A stretch of DNA of 64,000 bases from Sphingomonas sp. PP-CE-3G-477. Lineage in GTDB: Bacteria > Pseudomonadota > Alphaproteobacteria > Sphingomonadales > Sphingomonadaceae. The DNA lies in assembly GCF_003050745.1 (NCBI RefSeq), contig NZ_QAOF01000008.1, forward strand, positions 112,837 to 176,836, in the 5' to 3' direction. The position numbers were made by a program, and so were the translations under genes. The notes beneath the pieces were generated by a model. The model was not told the DNA's origin, did not search any database, and saw only the letters and a program-made list of their open reading frames with translations. Shown here one piece after another: positions 1 to 11,794 of the stretch. The number at the start of each line of letters is the position of its first letter. The first letter of the stretch is position 1.

Positions 1-1
1 C

Positions 2-1033
2 GAGGAAGGCGGCTATTATTACGCGCGCGGCACCGTCGACGACAAGGCGCAGGCGGCGATCTGGTCCGACGCGATGATCCGCTTCAAGACCAGCGGGTAC
101 AAGCCAAAGCGGACGATCAAGCTAGCGCTGACCTGCGGCGAGGAGACGACGTTCGCGTGGAACGGCGCGCAGTATCTGGCGAAGTCGAAGCCCGACCTGA
201 TCGCCGCCGAGTTCGCGCTGAACGAGGGCGGCGGCGGGCGGCTCGACGATAATGGCAAGCGCCAGCTGCTGGCGATCCAGGTCGGCGAGAAGGCCGCACA
301 GAACTACACGTTCCTGGCGACCAATCCCGGCGGGCACAGCTCGCAGCCGATTCCCGAGAACGCGATCTACGAGCTCGCCGACGCCGTGAAGGCAGTCCAG
401 GGCTACGAGTTCCCAGTGAAGTTCACCGACACGACCAAGGCGTTCTTCGCGGCGAGCGCCAAGGCGATGCCGGGCGAGATGGGGGATGCGATCACGAAGC
501 TGCTCGCAAACCCTGAGGACAAGACGGCGGATGCGATCGTCAGTCGTGACAAGGCGATGCACTCCACGTTGCGCACGACCTGCGTGGCGACGTTGCTGAA
601 CGCGGGTCACGCGGAGAACGCGTTGCCGCAGCGCGCGACCGCGAACATCAACTGCCGGATCTTTCCAGGGGAGACGGTAGAGGGCACGCTCGCGAAGTTG
701 AAGGAACTTGCGGGGGCGAAGGTAACGGTGACGGCGAACCAGCCGGTGCGGCCGACCGCGATCCCGCCGACGCTCGATCCGAAGATCATGGGGCCGGTGA
801 CCAAGGTGGCGGCGAAGCACTTCCCCGGCCTGCCAATCCTGCCACTGATGTCGACCGGCGCGACGGACGGCATTTTCTTCGAAGCGATCGGAATCCCGGT
901 CTACGGCGCACCCGGCGTCTTCATCGACAAGGACATGGGCGGCATCCACGGCCTCAACGAGCGAATTCGTGTGAATTCCCTGTATGACGGCCGCGACTAC
1001 CTCTTCGATCTGGTGAAGGCGTTTGCGGGATGA
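2..1033 (+). CDS. M20 family metallopeptidase, 5' end outside window
   Basis: The frame is open from the first bases, so the N-terminus lies upstream. The visible part begins with the M20 signature YYYARGTVDDK, whose aspartate bridges the two zinc ions. It continues with LTCGEETTF (catalytic glutamate), FALNEGGGG (metal-ligand region), a dimerisation domain, and GATDGIFF and GIHGLNERI near the C-terminus. These enzymes hydrolyse amide bonds of dipeptides or acylated amino acids. The exact substrate cannot be read from the sequence, and any signal peptide would be outside the window. The stop is followed by a GC-rich repeat and the convergent kup gene. Confidence 0.85.
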   Translation, partial: EEGGYYYARGTVDDKAQAAIWSDAMIRFKTSGYKPKRTIKLALTCGEETTFAWNGAQYLAKSKPDLIAAEFALNEGGGGRLDDNGKRQLLAIQVGEKAAQNYTFLATNPGGHSSQPIPENAIYELADAVKAVQGYEFPVKFTDTTKAFFAASAKAMPGEMGDAITKLLANPEDKTADAIVSRDKAMHSTLRTTCVATLLNAGHAENALPQRATANINCRIFPGETVEGTLAKLKELAGAKVTVTANQPVRPTAIPPTLDPKIMGPVTKVAAKHFPGLPILPLMSTGATDGIFFEAIGIPVYGAPGVFIDKDMGGIHGLNERIRVNSLYDGRDYLFDLVKAFAG

Positions 1034-1035
1034 TG

Positions 1036-1195
1036 TCCCATGTCCCTCTCCCCTCCGGGGAGAGGGAGGGAGGAGCCTTAGGCGACGGAAGGGAGAGGGG
1101 CTTGGGGCTCGAGACCGTGCATCCCAACGCCCCTCTCCCTTCCCACGGCAAGCGCCGCGGGCCCCTTCCCTCTCCCCGGAGGAGCGAGGGAGCAC
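1036..1195. repeat. GC-rich intergenic palindromic repeat, CTCTCCCC family
   Basis: Fills the gap between two convergent genes. The left part reads CTCCCCTCCGGGGAGAGGGA and the right part contains the inverted counterpart CCCTCTCCCCGGAGGAGCGA. Related copies occur at 37317-37468 and 54117-54218. It could act as a bidirectional terminator. No gene is seen here. Confidence 0.6.
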
Positions 1196-1233
1196 GCGCT
1201 TCCCGCCCCGAAACCGTTCGCCCCGCGCTCGGC

Positions 1234-3240
1234 TTACACTGTGACCTGTTCGCCTAGCTCGAGCACCTTACCCGGCGGGATCTTCAGGAAGTCGGTGGGG
1301 TCGCTGGCGTTGCGTTGCAGGAACATGAAGATTCGGTCCTGCCAGGGCGGCATGCCCTTCTCCGCATCGGGTTTCAGTGTGTTGCGGCCGATGAAGAACG
1401 AGGTGCGCATGGGGTCGAGCCCGAGCTGCTCGGTCTTGTTGCCGACGCCGAGATCGCGCGGCACGTCGGGCGACTCCATGAAGCCGTAGGTCAGCACGAC
1501 GATCGAGAAATTGTCGTCGACGCGTTCCACCTTCGCGCGTGACGCTTCGTCAACGAACGGCCGGTCGGCGGTGCGGATGCTGACGATCAGGTTGCGCTCG
1601 TGGAGCACCTTGTTGTGCTTCAGATTATGCAGCAGCGCGCCCGGCGTCGCGTGCGGGTTGCCGGTCAGGAACACGGCCGTCCCCGACACGCGCTCGGGCG
1701 GACGCTTCTCCAGCGCCGAGGCGAGATCGCTGAGCGGAATGCTCTGGCGCTTCTCGAACGCGCTGACGATCTTCTTGCCGCGCACCCAGGTGAAAATGAT
1801 CAGCCCGATCGCGGCGGCGATGACCAGCGGCACCCAGCCACCCTCGATCACACGCAGGATGTTCGCGCCGAAAAAGATCAGGTCAAGCGTCAGGAACGGC
1901 AGGATCGCCGCCAATGCGATCGGGCGCGACCAGTTCCAACGGTGGCGGACGACGATGTACGCGAGCAAGGTCGTGACGACCATCGTGCCGGTCACCGCGA
2001 TGCCGTACGCGGCGGCCATCGCCGACGACGTCTTGAACTGGATCACCAGCACGAGCACGCCGATCAGCAACAGCCAGTTGATCGCGGGCAGGTAGATCTG
2101 GCCGGCGAACACGGCGGAGGTCTGGCGGATGCGCAGGCGCGGGAGCAGGCCGAGCTGGATCGCCTGCTGCGTCAGCGAGAACGCACCGGTGATGACCGCC
2201 TGGCTGGCGATCACCGTCGCGAACCCGGCGAGGATGATCAGCGCGGGACGCAGCGACTCGGGCGCCATCAGGAAGAACCAGTCCTGGTTGACGAACGGTA
2301 CGCCGCGCGCCGCTGCATCCTCGAGCCGCGACAAGGCGAACGCGCCTTGGCCAAGGTAGTTGAGCGCGAGTGCCGGGAAGACGAGGAAGAACCAGCCGAT
2401 GCGGATCGGCAGCTTGCCGAAATGACCCATGTCGGCGGTCAGCGCCTCGGCGCCGGTGACGGTCAGGAACACCGCGCCGAGCACGAAAAGCCCGGTGACG
2501 CCGTGCGTGGCGAGGAACGATATGCCGTAATTAGGCAGGAACACGCGGACGATCGAGGGCTCGTCGGCGATGTGCCAGATGCCGAGGGCACCGATCGCGA
2601 CGAACCAGAGGATGCAGACCGGGCCGAACAGCTTCGACACCTGTGCCGTGCCCCGCGACTGGATCAGGAACAACGCGATCAGGATGCCGATCGTCAGCGC
2701 GCGGACGACACCTTCGTTGAAGATGTGCGCCGCGCTCGGGATCGTCCGCAGGCCTTCCATCGCCGACAGCACCGACAGCGCCGGGGTGATGATCGCATCG
2801 CCGTAGAACAGCGACGCGCCCGCCGCGCCAAGCACGATCGCGACCTTCGACCGCATGCCCAGCGCACGACGGGCGAGCGCGGCTAGCGCCAACACGCCAC
2901 CCTCGCCCTGGTTGTCGGCGCGCATCAGGAAGATGACGTATTTGACCGTGACCACGAGGAACAGCGACCAGAGTGCCAGGCTCAGCACGCCGAGGATCTC
3001 GGTGGGATCGATACCGCCCGCGGACGTCTGGCCGAGCGCCTCGCGGAACGCGTAGAGCGGGCTGGTGCCGATATCGCCGAACACCACGCCGATGGCGCCG
3101 ACGGTAAGCGCGGCGAGTGCCGGATGCGGGTGGAGATGCGCGGCGGACAGATCCGACGGCGCGCACGCCTGCCCTGCCGCCCCCTCGGCGGTCGGTTCGG
3201 TCACGACGGCAGTTTGCGGTGTTCCGGCTACGGACGTCAT
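1234..3240 (-). CDS. kup: KUP family potassium uptake protein
   Basis: Low-affinity K+/H+ symporter of the inner membrane, 668 residues from the chosen start, close to the usual length. The family signature GVVFGDIGTSPLYAFREAL follows a 50-residue cytosolic N-terminus. Next come about twelve hydrophobic segments (for example VKYVIFLMRADNQGEGGVLA and GDAIITPALSVLSAMEG) and a soluble C-terminal domain. The reading frame opens further upstream at 3309, but MTSVAGTPQ at 3240 is preferred because the upstream residues are arginine-rich and unlike the family. The gene is convergent with the M20 peptidase and divergent from pdeM. No c-di-AMP or other control element was recognised. Confidence 0.95.
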   Translation of the reverse strand: MTSVAGTPQTAVVTEPTAEGAAGQACAPSDLSAAHLHPHPALAALTVGAIGVVFGDIGTSPLYAFREALGQTSAGGIDPTEILGVLSLALWSLFLVVTVKYVIFLMRADNQGEGGVLALAALARRALGMRSKVAIVLGAAGASLFYGDAIITPALSVLSAMEGLRTIPSAAHIFNEGVVRALTIGILIALFLIQSRGTAQVSKLFGPVCILWFVAIGALGIWHIADEPSIVRVFLPNYGISFLATHGVTGLFVLGAVFLTVTGAEALTADMGHFGKLPIRIGWFFLVFPALALNYLGQGAFALSRLEDAAARGVPFVNQDWFFLMAPESLRPALIILAGFATVIASQAVITGAFSLTQQAIQLGLLPRLRIRQTSAVFAGQIYLPAINWLLLIGVLVLVIQFKTSSAMAAAYGIAVTGTMVVTTLLAYIVVRHRWNWSRPIALAAILPFLTLDLIFFGANILRVIEGGWVPLVIAAAIGLIIFTWVRGKKIVSAFEKRQSIPLSDLASALEKRPPERVSGTAVFLTGNPHATPGALLHNLKHNKVLHERNLIVSIRTADRPFVDEASRAKVERVDDNFSIVVLTYGFMESPDVPRDLGVGNKTEQLGLDPMRTSFFIGRNTLKPDAEKGMPPWQDRIFMFLQRNASDPTDFLKIPPGKVLELGEQVTV

Positions 3241-3365
3241 GGCGCGAACAGCGCTCCTCCTGAGGGGACGGCGCGCTTTACGCCGATTGGGGGCATGCGC
3301 AAGCCCCACCCGGTTCGCGACGATGGCGGCTTGATTCGGTGCGGCGGGGGCGGCATGGCGGGCGG

Positions 3366-4028
3366 ATGGTTCCCTTTTCGTTCGGCGGGCATACGCTTCT
3401 GGCGTTGGCGCAAGGCGCGCTGTTCTGGCCGGAGCGGCGTGCGCTGCTGGTCGCCGACCTGCATTTCGAGAAGGCGAGTTGGTTCGCCAAGCGCGGCCAG
3501 ATGCTGCCTCCGTATGACTCGATCGCGACGCTGGCCGATCTCACCGCGCTGGTCGCGGCGACAGGCGCGCGCGAAGTCTGGTGCCTGGGCGACAGTTTCC
3601 ACGACAGCGAAGGGTGCGAGCGACTGCCGCAGCGCGCGCAGGACATGCTGCGGGCGATGACCGACGGGACTCGCTGGACATGGATCACGGGCAATCACGA
3701 TCCGGCGATCCTCGATCGGTGTGGCGGGGAGGTCGTGGACGAGGTGGTCGTCGACGGGCTGGTACTGCGGCATGAAGCGGACCGGGCGGAAACGCGGCCG
3801 GAACTGTCGGGGCATTTCCATCCGAAGCTTCGGCTAAGGGTACGGGGGAAATCGGTTGCGCGGCGGTGTTTCGTGGCGACGACGACTAAGCTGATCTTAC
3901 CGGCGTTTGGATCGCTGACCGGAGGGCTGGACGTGGACCATCCGGAGATCGTTCGGGCTGTGGGCGTCGGCGCAGAGGCTATGGTGCCGGTGGCGGACCG
4001 GATGCTGCGGTTTCCGGTTGCTGCCTGA
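3366..4028 (+). CDS. pdeM: Ligase-associated metallophosphoesterase PdeM
   Basis: Calcineurin-like phosphoesterase of the ligase-associated DNA damage response set, which in other bacteria travels with an ATP-dependent ligase, a Lhr-type helicase and an exonuclease; none of those partners is in this window. About 220 residues. Metal motifs are visible in order: VADLHFEK (DxH), CLGDSFHD (GDxxH-like), ITGNHDP (GNHD), and GHFHPK near residue 150. The frame opens at 3339, but ATG 3366 (MVPFSFGG) puts the protein start just before the first conserved strand. It is divergent from kup with about 125 bp between. Confidence 0.85.
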   Translation: MVPFSFGGHTLLALAQGALFWPERRALLVADLHFEKASWFAKRGQMLPPYDSIATLADLTALVAATGAREVWCLGDSFHDSEGCERLPQRAQDMLRAMTDGTRWTWITGNHDPAILDRCGGEVVDEVVVDGLVLRHEADRAETRPELSGHFHPKLRLRVRGKSVARRCFVATTTKLILPAFGSLTGGLDVDHPEIVRAVGVGAEAMVPVADRMLRFPVAA

Positions 4029-4060
4029 CGCTCGTCGCCGCGCAAGTAGGTAAACCACTA

Positions 4061-4160
4061 CCCCGGCGGAGGCCGGGGTCCAATTGCGGGCGGCGTATAA
4101 CGGAGGTTCGTCCGCCGTTACTTTGACCTTTCCAATTAGGCCCCGGCCTTCGCCGGGGTG
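4061..4160. repeat. Intergenic palindromic repeat, CCCCGGCGAAGGCCGGGG family
   Basis: Imperfect hairpin of about 100 bp. The left arm is CCCCGGCGGAGGCCGGGG followed by TCCAATTG. The right arm is CCAATTAG followed by GCCCCGGCCTTCGCCGGGG. The same architecture recurs at 9061-9135, 9170-9272 and 46926-47024. It lies between the convergent ends of pdeM and msrA, where it could terminate both. Confidence 0.7.
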
Positions 4161-4184
4161 GTGGCAGTCCGGAGAAGGTCGCCC

Positions 4185-4844
4185 TCAGCTCGAAATCGTC
4201 GGGAACGCCGCACGGAAGGCAGCTACCTTCGGCTTGTCCCAAATCACGACATACGGATGAGTCGGGTTCCGGTCGTAGAAATTCTGGTGATACGCCTCAG
4301 CCGGATAGAACGTACCCGTCTCAAGCTTCGTCACGATCGGCCCGGAGAACGCATGCGTAGCGCCAAGCTGAGCGATGTACGCCCGCGCGACCTGCGCCTG
4401 CGCGGGCGATTGCGGGAAGATCGCCGAGCGATAGCTTTCCCCACTGTCGGGGCCCTGGCGGTTCAACGTCGTCGGGTCATGCGCGATCGAGAAATAGACG
4501 CGGAGCAGCGTACCGTAGCTCACCACCCGCGGATCGTAAGCGATCTTGATGGCTTCGGCGTGCTTGGTCGTTTCGGCGGAAACCTGGTCGTAGGTCGCGG
4601 TCGCCTTGGTGCCGCCGTCGTAGCCGGTCGTGACCGACTTCACGCCCTTCACATGCTCGAACACCGCTTCCATCGTCCAGAAGCAGCCGCCTGCGAGCAC
4701 CGCGGTCTGGATGCCGGGCGCTGCAGGAAGGTCGGTCTTGACGGCGGGGATGACGACGGCGCGGGCGCCTTGCGCGGTGCCGGTGGCAATAAACGCACCG
4801 GCGATACCGATGGCGGCGAGCGTGGCGAGAAGCGGCTTTTTCAT
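4185..4844 (-). CDS. msrA: Peptide-methionine (S)-S-oxide reductase MsrA, exported form
   Basis: Repairs methionine-S-sulfoxide in oxidised proteins. The catalytic motif GCFW is at residues 53-56, preceded by an apparent signal peptide (MKKPLLATLAAIGIAGAFIA), so the enzyme probably acts in the periplasm. Family motifs GYDGG, SYRSAIF and TFYPAEAYHQNFYDRNP follow. The length of 219 residues matches single-domain MsrA plus a leader. No MsrB partner is adjacent. The stop is near the palindromic repeat that separates it from pdeM. Confidence 0.95.
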   Translation of the reverse strand: MKKPLLATLAAIGIAGAFIATGTAQGARAVVIPAVKTDLPAAPGIQTAVLAGGCFWTMEAVFEHVKGVKSVTTGYDGGTKATATYDQVSAETTKHAEAIKIAYDPRVVSYGTLLRVYFSIAHDPTTLNRQGPDSGESYRSAIFPQSPAQAQVARAYIAQLGATHAFSGPIVTKLETGTFYPAEAYHQNFYDRNPTHPYVVIWDKPKVAAFRAAFPTISS

Positions 4845-4907
4845 GTTTTATACATGGGGTTGCGCTTGCGCTTCGCTAGGCCGTCGCCGCAGTAATCAGG
4901 TGGGCGG

Positions 4908-5057
4908 TTATCGCGCGGTGGCGGAGGCGCTGTGCTCGAAATGGCTGGCCAAGGTCTGGCGCGCTTCGGCGGGCTGGAGGGCGAGCAAGCCGATGGCTCC
5001 GAGGACGAAACCACCGCTGAACTGCCAGAAGAAACTCGACTTTACGATGCTGCGCAT
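4908..5057 (-). CDS. Small single-pass membrane protein, 49 residues, unknown function
   Basis: Short frame starting MRSIVKSSFFWQFSGG and ending EHSASATAR. It has a basic start, one hydrophobic stretch (GGFVLGAIGLLALQPAEA, residues 15-32) and a polar tail. A GGGATCG sequence lies about 8 bases before the ATG. The composition (charged ends, one membrane helix) looks coding, and none of the other frames through this stretch does. It sits upstream of msrA in the same direction. It is not assigned to a named family here; function unknown. Confidence 0.55.
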   Translation of the reverse strand: MRSIVKSSFFWQFSGGFVLGAIGLLALQPAEARQTLASHFEHSASATAR

Positions 5058-5267
5058 GATGCGATCCCAATGAAACCCAGTGATGGCGCCGACCGGATAG
5101 GTCAGCGTCAGTTACGGACCGGCATGTCATAGAGATGCCGGCCAACCACAATGTCGTTTTTAGAAACTCTCGATTAACGCGCCGTGGCCGATGCGTTCAT
5201 CGTGCAGCAGGCATCGCCCGGCAGGGTTGTCGGAAGATGTCGCCGCGTATCTCGAATGTTGCCGGCG
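5058..5267. other. Intergenic stretch without recognised gene
   Basis: About 210 bases between the small membrane protein and the aminotransferase. It should hold the promoter of the small gene. I see no RNA gene, repeat or convincing frame. Confidence 0.4.
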
Positions 5268-8278
<3,011 letters not shown>

Positions 8279-8358
8279 CGTCGCGACTGTTGCACGGAGC
8301 GCGAGGCAAACCGCAAGCGGCGATTGCTCCTACGGGCGCGCTATCCTATTTCGAGGGC

Positions 8359-9036
8359 ATGACAAATCCTCCACTCCGCGCTGCGCCCCCGCTCCGTGCT
8401 GCCATCGTGCCCGTCACGCCGATCCAGCAGAACTGCACCATCATCTGGTGCACCGCGACGATGAAGGCGGCGGTGATCGATCCGGGCGGCGACCTGCCGC
8501 GGATCATGGCGGCGGTCGAACAGGCGGGGGTCACGGTCGAGAAGATCCTGCTGACACATGGGCATATCGATCATGCGGGGGGCGCCAAGCGGCTGTCGAA
8601 CGATCTCGGCGTACCGATCGAGGGACCGCACGAGGCGGATCGCTTCTGGTTGCAGCGACTCGATCAGGATGGGCCGAAATACGGGATTTCAGGGGTCAAT
8701 TTCGAGCCGGACCGTTGGCTGGTCGAGGGCGACACGGTGTCGGTCGGTGATCTCGTGCTCGATGTGTACGAGACGCCGGGGCACACCGAGGGTCATGTGA
8801 TCTTCCACCACGCGCCATCGAAGTTCGCGCAGGTGGGGGATGTGCTGTTCCAGGGGTCGGTCGGGCGATCGGATATGCCTGGGGGGAATCACCAGGTGCT
8901 GGTGAAGTCGATCGTCGAGAAGCTTTGGCCGCTGGGGAGCGATACGAGCTTTATCCCGGGGCATGGGCCGGCGAGCACGTTCGCGCATGAACGGGCGACG
9001 AATATGTTCGTGAGCGATCGGGCGCTGGCGGAGTAG
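8359..9036 (+). CDS. MBL-fold metallo-hydrolase, glyoxalase II-like
   Basis: Metallo-beta-lactamase fold hydrolase of 225 residues. The zinc motif is visible as LLTHGHIDHAGG (HxHxDH), followed by ETPGHTEGHVIFH and GDVLFQGSVGRSD, with the final ligand in IPGHGPAS. This is the pattern of YcbL/GloB-type thioester hydrolases. The frame is open from 8290, but ATG 8359 (MTNPPLRAAPP) lies shortly before the first conserved strand. No signal peptide, so cytosolic. Substrate unproven. Confidence 0.85.
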   Translation: MTNPPLRAAPPLRAAIVPVTPIQQNCTIIWCTATMKAAVIDPGGDLPRIMAAVEQAGVTVEKILLTHGHIDHAGGAKRLSNDLGVPIEGPHEADRFWLQRLDQDGPKYGISGVNFEPDRWLVEGDTVSVGDLVLDVYETPGHTEGHVIFHHAPSKFAQVGDVLFQGSVGRSDMPGGNHQVLVKSIVEKLWPLGSDTSFIPGHGPASTFAHERATNMFVSDRALAE

Positions 9037-9060
9037 CGTCCGCTTGCAACCCTAGCTGTT

Positions 9061-9135
9061 CCCCCGCGGAGGCGGGGGCCCAGACTTAACCAAGGGCGGT
9101 ACGCTTGGTCCCTGGGCCCCCGCCTTCGCGGGGGA
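9061..9135. repeat. Palindromic repeat, CCCCCGCGGAGGCGGGGG variant
   Basis: Hairpin of about 75 bp with arms CCCCCGCGGAGGCGGGGGCC and GGCCCCCGCCTTCGCGGGGG. It is shorter than the 4061-4160 family but has the same GGAGG/CCTTC asymmetry in the arms. It is the first of two repeats in tandem downstream of the MBL gene. Confidence 0.65.
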
Positions 9136-9169
9136 TTAAGAAACAGAAGCACCACCATTCAACGGCCCC

Positions 9170-9272
9170 ACCCCGGCGAAGGCCGGCGCCCAGTTGGGGG
9201 ACGAGGTTTGGCTGGCGTCGCGCTCTGTTACTGCCACCTTTCCAACTGGGCCCCGGCCTTCGCCGGGGTGGT
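9170..9272. repeat. Intergenic palindromic repeat, CCCCGGCGAAGGCCGGGG family
   Basis: Left arm CCCCGGCGAAGGCCGGCGCC then CAGTTGGG; right arm CCAACTGGG then CCCCGGCCTTCGCCGGGG. Nearly the same as the copies at 4061 and 46926. It lies between the convergent ends of the MBL gene and the M28 peptidase gene. Confidence 0.7.
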
Positions 9273-9292
9273 TGCGAGCGTGAGGGTTGGTC

Positions 9293-10918
9293 TTACTTCC
9301 GCTCCGCTGCTGTTTCAGCCCGCACCGACTTGAACTCCGACCCATCGCGCCATTCCGGCCACGACCGGCTGTTCGCCAGTTTAGTCCCGATCGTCTGGAA
9401 CAGGTCCACATCCTGCGCCGCACTGCGCAGGTCCCAGTCGGCGCCCCACGCGTCGCACGTCTGGTGATAGCATTTCATATAGCCGTCGAGCCACGCCTGC
9501 CCCGCTGTCCGGCCGCCCTTGACCAGATCGGGTGCGCCGCTGATCGCCATCAGCAGCAGCGTCGGCACGCCGCGCCGCGCGACCGAGAAATGGTCGGCGC
9601 GGTAGAACAGCCCGCGTTCGGGGAGCGCTTCGGGGGTGATGACGCGGCCTTGCGCCTTGGCGGCATCGCCGAGCATGTCCTCGAGGCTGTTCTGGCCCGC
9701 CCCGACCAGCATGACGTCCTTTGCGGGACCAGCCGTCTGGAGGATGTCGAGCGTCAAATTGGCGACCGTCTTGGCGGCCGGATAGACCGGGTTCACCGCA
9801 TAGGTCTCCGAACCGAGCAACCCGCGCTCCTCGCCGCTCCACAGCGCGAAGACGAGGCTGCGGTCGGTCCGTGGCGCCTTGGCGAAATTGCGCGCGAGTT
9901 CGAGGACGCCCGCCACGCCGAGACCGTCGTCGTTGGCGCCGGGGCGGATGGTGCGCCCCTGCGCATCGGGAGCGCCGATGCCGTAGGCGTCCCAGTGCGC
10001 GCCGAACATCACGACCTCGTCCGCGTGCTTCGTACCCGGCAGCTTGGCGAGCACGTTCTGGCTTACGGCGGTGTCGTGCTTGACCGGCAGGTCGGTGGTG
10101 AACGCCTGCTTCAGCGCGACCGGGCGGAAGTCGCTCCGCCGCGCCGCTTTCCGTAACGCCGCCAGATCGAGGCCGGATGCGGCGAACAAGCGGCTCGCTG
10201 CGCCCCCTTCGAGCCAACCCTGGAGCATCACCCGCGATTCGGGATCCTTCCGGACGATATCGTAATTCTCGCCAGCGGGGGCGGTGACGGTGTTCCACCC
10301 ATACCCCGCGCCCGCCGTGTCGTGGACGATCAGCGCGCCGACCGCGCCACGTCGCGCGGCCTCTTCGTATTTGTACGTCCAGCGGCCGTAATAGGTCATC
10401 CGCCGGTCGCCGAACTTGCCCTTGGCATCGTCGCCCGCGACCGCCTCGAAATCGGGATCGTTGACGAGGAACACCGCGACCTTGCCCTTGAGGTCGAGGC
10501 CCTTGAAGTCGTCCCAGCCGCGCTCGGGCGCGCTGACGCCGTAGCCGACGAACACCATCGGTGCGTTGGCGATCGCGACGCGGTCGACCCCGCGGACCGT
10601 GCTGAGGTAGACATCACGCCCCTGCACCAGCGCGGTGTCGCCGGCGCGGACGGTGCCCGAGCCCATCCGGGTGTGGACGAGCGGCACGGGTTGCGTCCAG
10701 CTGCCGTTCGGGCCGCCGGGTTGCGCCTTCATCGCCTTGAACTGTGCGATCAGCCAGGCGATCGTCTTGGTTTCACCGGGAGTACCAGGCGCACGGCCCT
10801 CGAACGAGTCCGAGGCGAGCGTCCTCACGTCGGCGGACAGTCGCTCGGGCGAGACCTGCGCGATGGCTGGCGCTGCGGCCAACAGGGTTGCCGCCCCAAG
10901 CAAGCGAAGCGCACTCAT
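9293..10918 (-). CDS. M28 family zinc aminopeptidase, exported
   Basis: Periplasmic or surface peptidase of about 541 residues with a signal peptide (MSALRLLGAATLLAAAPAIA). A protease-associated (PA) insert is visible around FVGYGVSAPERGWDDF. It is followed by the M28 catalytic domain with metal ligands in GAHWDAYG, GANDDGLG and WSGEERGLLG, and a late histidine in YRADHFSVARRG. These enzymes trim N-terminal residues from peptides. The frame is open to 11134, but ATG 10918 gives the leader and overlaps the MAPEG stop by four bases (ATGA), so the two genes are translationally coupled. Confidence 0.9.
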   Translation of the reverse strand: MSALRLLGAATLLAAAPAIAQVSPERLSADVRTLASDSFEGRAPGTPGETKTIAWLIAQFKAMKAQPGGPNGSWTQPVPLVHTRMGSGTVRAGDTALVQGRDVYLSTVRGVDRVAIANAPMVFVGYGVSAPERGWDDFKGLDLKGKVAVFLVNDPDFEAVAGDDAKGKFGDRRMTYYGRWTYKYEEAARRGAVGALIVHDTAGAGYGWNTVTAPAGENYDIVRKDPESRVMLQGWLEGGAASRLFAASGLDLAALRKAARRSDFRPVALKQAFTTDLPVKHDTAVSQNVLAKLPGTKHADEVVMFGAHWDAYGIGAPDAQGRTIRPGANDDGLGVAGVLELARNFAKAPRTDRSLVFALWSGEERGLLGSETYAVNPVYPAAKTVANLTLDILQTAGPAKDVMLVGAGQNSLEDMLGDAAKAQGRVITPEALPERGLFYRADHFSVARRGVPTLLLMAISGAPDLVKGGRTAGQAWLDGYMKCYHQTCDAWGADWDLRSAAQDVDLFQTIGTKLANSRSWPEWRDGSEFKSVRAETAAERK

Positions 10919-11358
10919 GCCCGGCCACCCGACGGCACGACCTGGAAGGTCTTGGCAGTGGGCACGCTGTTCGCCTGATACGCGATCGTCAGCGCCCAAC
11001 CGGCAAGCACCGCCATCAGCGCCCAGGTCGCCAGCGCGCCCCCTGCCCGCGGCACGCTCGACGTCGTCCGGTCCATCCCGAACGCATGGGCGATTCGCGC
11101 GATCACGAACACCGCGCCGGCGATCCACAGCCATAGCGTCGATCCACCGGCGAGTTCGATTAGCCCGATCAGGATCAGGATGAACGGCGCGTATTCGGTG
11201 AAATTGGCATGCGCACGCATCCGCGCCTGCAGCCGCTGGTTGCCATCATCCCCGATCAGCACGTTATCCTTCACGCGCATCGGCACGATTCGGAAGGCGA
11301 GCCACAGGTTGACGACGGCAGCAGCCGCGGCGATCGTCAGCGTTACGGGTAATATCAC
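10915..11358 (-). CDS. MAPEG family membrane protein
   Basis: Integral membrane protein of 147 residues with four hydrophobic segments. The MAPEG pattern is visible in RMRAHANFTEYAPFILILIG and in ARIAHAFGM. The family includes glutathione-dependent enzymes, but bacterial members such as this are mostly uncharacterised. Its stop overlaps the start of the M28 peptidase gene by four bases. Confidence 0.85.
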   Translation of the reverse strand: MILPVTLTIAAAAAVVNLWLAFRIVPMRVKDNVLIGDDGNQRLQARMRAHANFTEYAPFILILIGLIELAGGSTLWLWIAGAVFVIARIAHAFGMDRTTSSVPRAGGALATWALMAVLAGWALTIAYQANSVPTAKTFQVVPSGGRA

Positions 11359-11573
11359 GGCGTTGCCCCTCGAATATCAGGTCTTTTGTCAGGCGTATGC
11401 CCTGCCACTCCGGGCAGAAGCTTGCAACGCGGGGTGAAATCGCTATAGCGCCACGCTTCGCGAGCGTCAGGCCGCATGGGTTGCTTCAGGCGGCCGGCAT
11501 TCTTGTCGGTTGCCTGTGTCCCGTGTCCGGACGTACTCGGAGCCCCGACCTTTAGATTGAACAAGGTGCCGAA

Positions 11574-11753
11574 ATGGCCGTCCCCAAAAGAAAAACCTCG
11601 CCCTCCAAGCGCGGCATGCGCCGTGGCCACGACTCGCTCACGATCGCGTCGTTCCAGGAATGCCCCAATTGTGGCGAGCTGAAGCGCCCGCACAACCTGT
11701 GCGGCTCGTGCGGTCACTATAACGGTCGTGAAATCCTCTCGATCGAGGGCTGA
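11574..11753 (+). CDS. rpmF: 50S ribosomal protein L32
   Basis: 59-residue ribosomal protein. It starts [20 protein letters not shown] and carries a zinc-ribbon pair, CPNCGE and CGSCGHY. It is the first gene of the widespread rpmF-plsX-fabH group, and plsX begins about 40 bases after the stop. The start is fixed by the conserved N-terminus, with an AAGGTG sequence upstream. Confidence 0.97.
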   Translation: MAVPKRKTSPSKRGMRRGHDSLTIASFQECPNCGELKRPHNLCGSCGHYNGREILSIEG

Positions 11754-11794
11754 GGCTTCCAACCGGAACCTCTAACTTGAACGAAGGATAAGCG

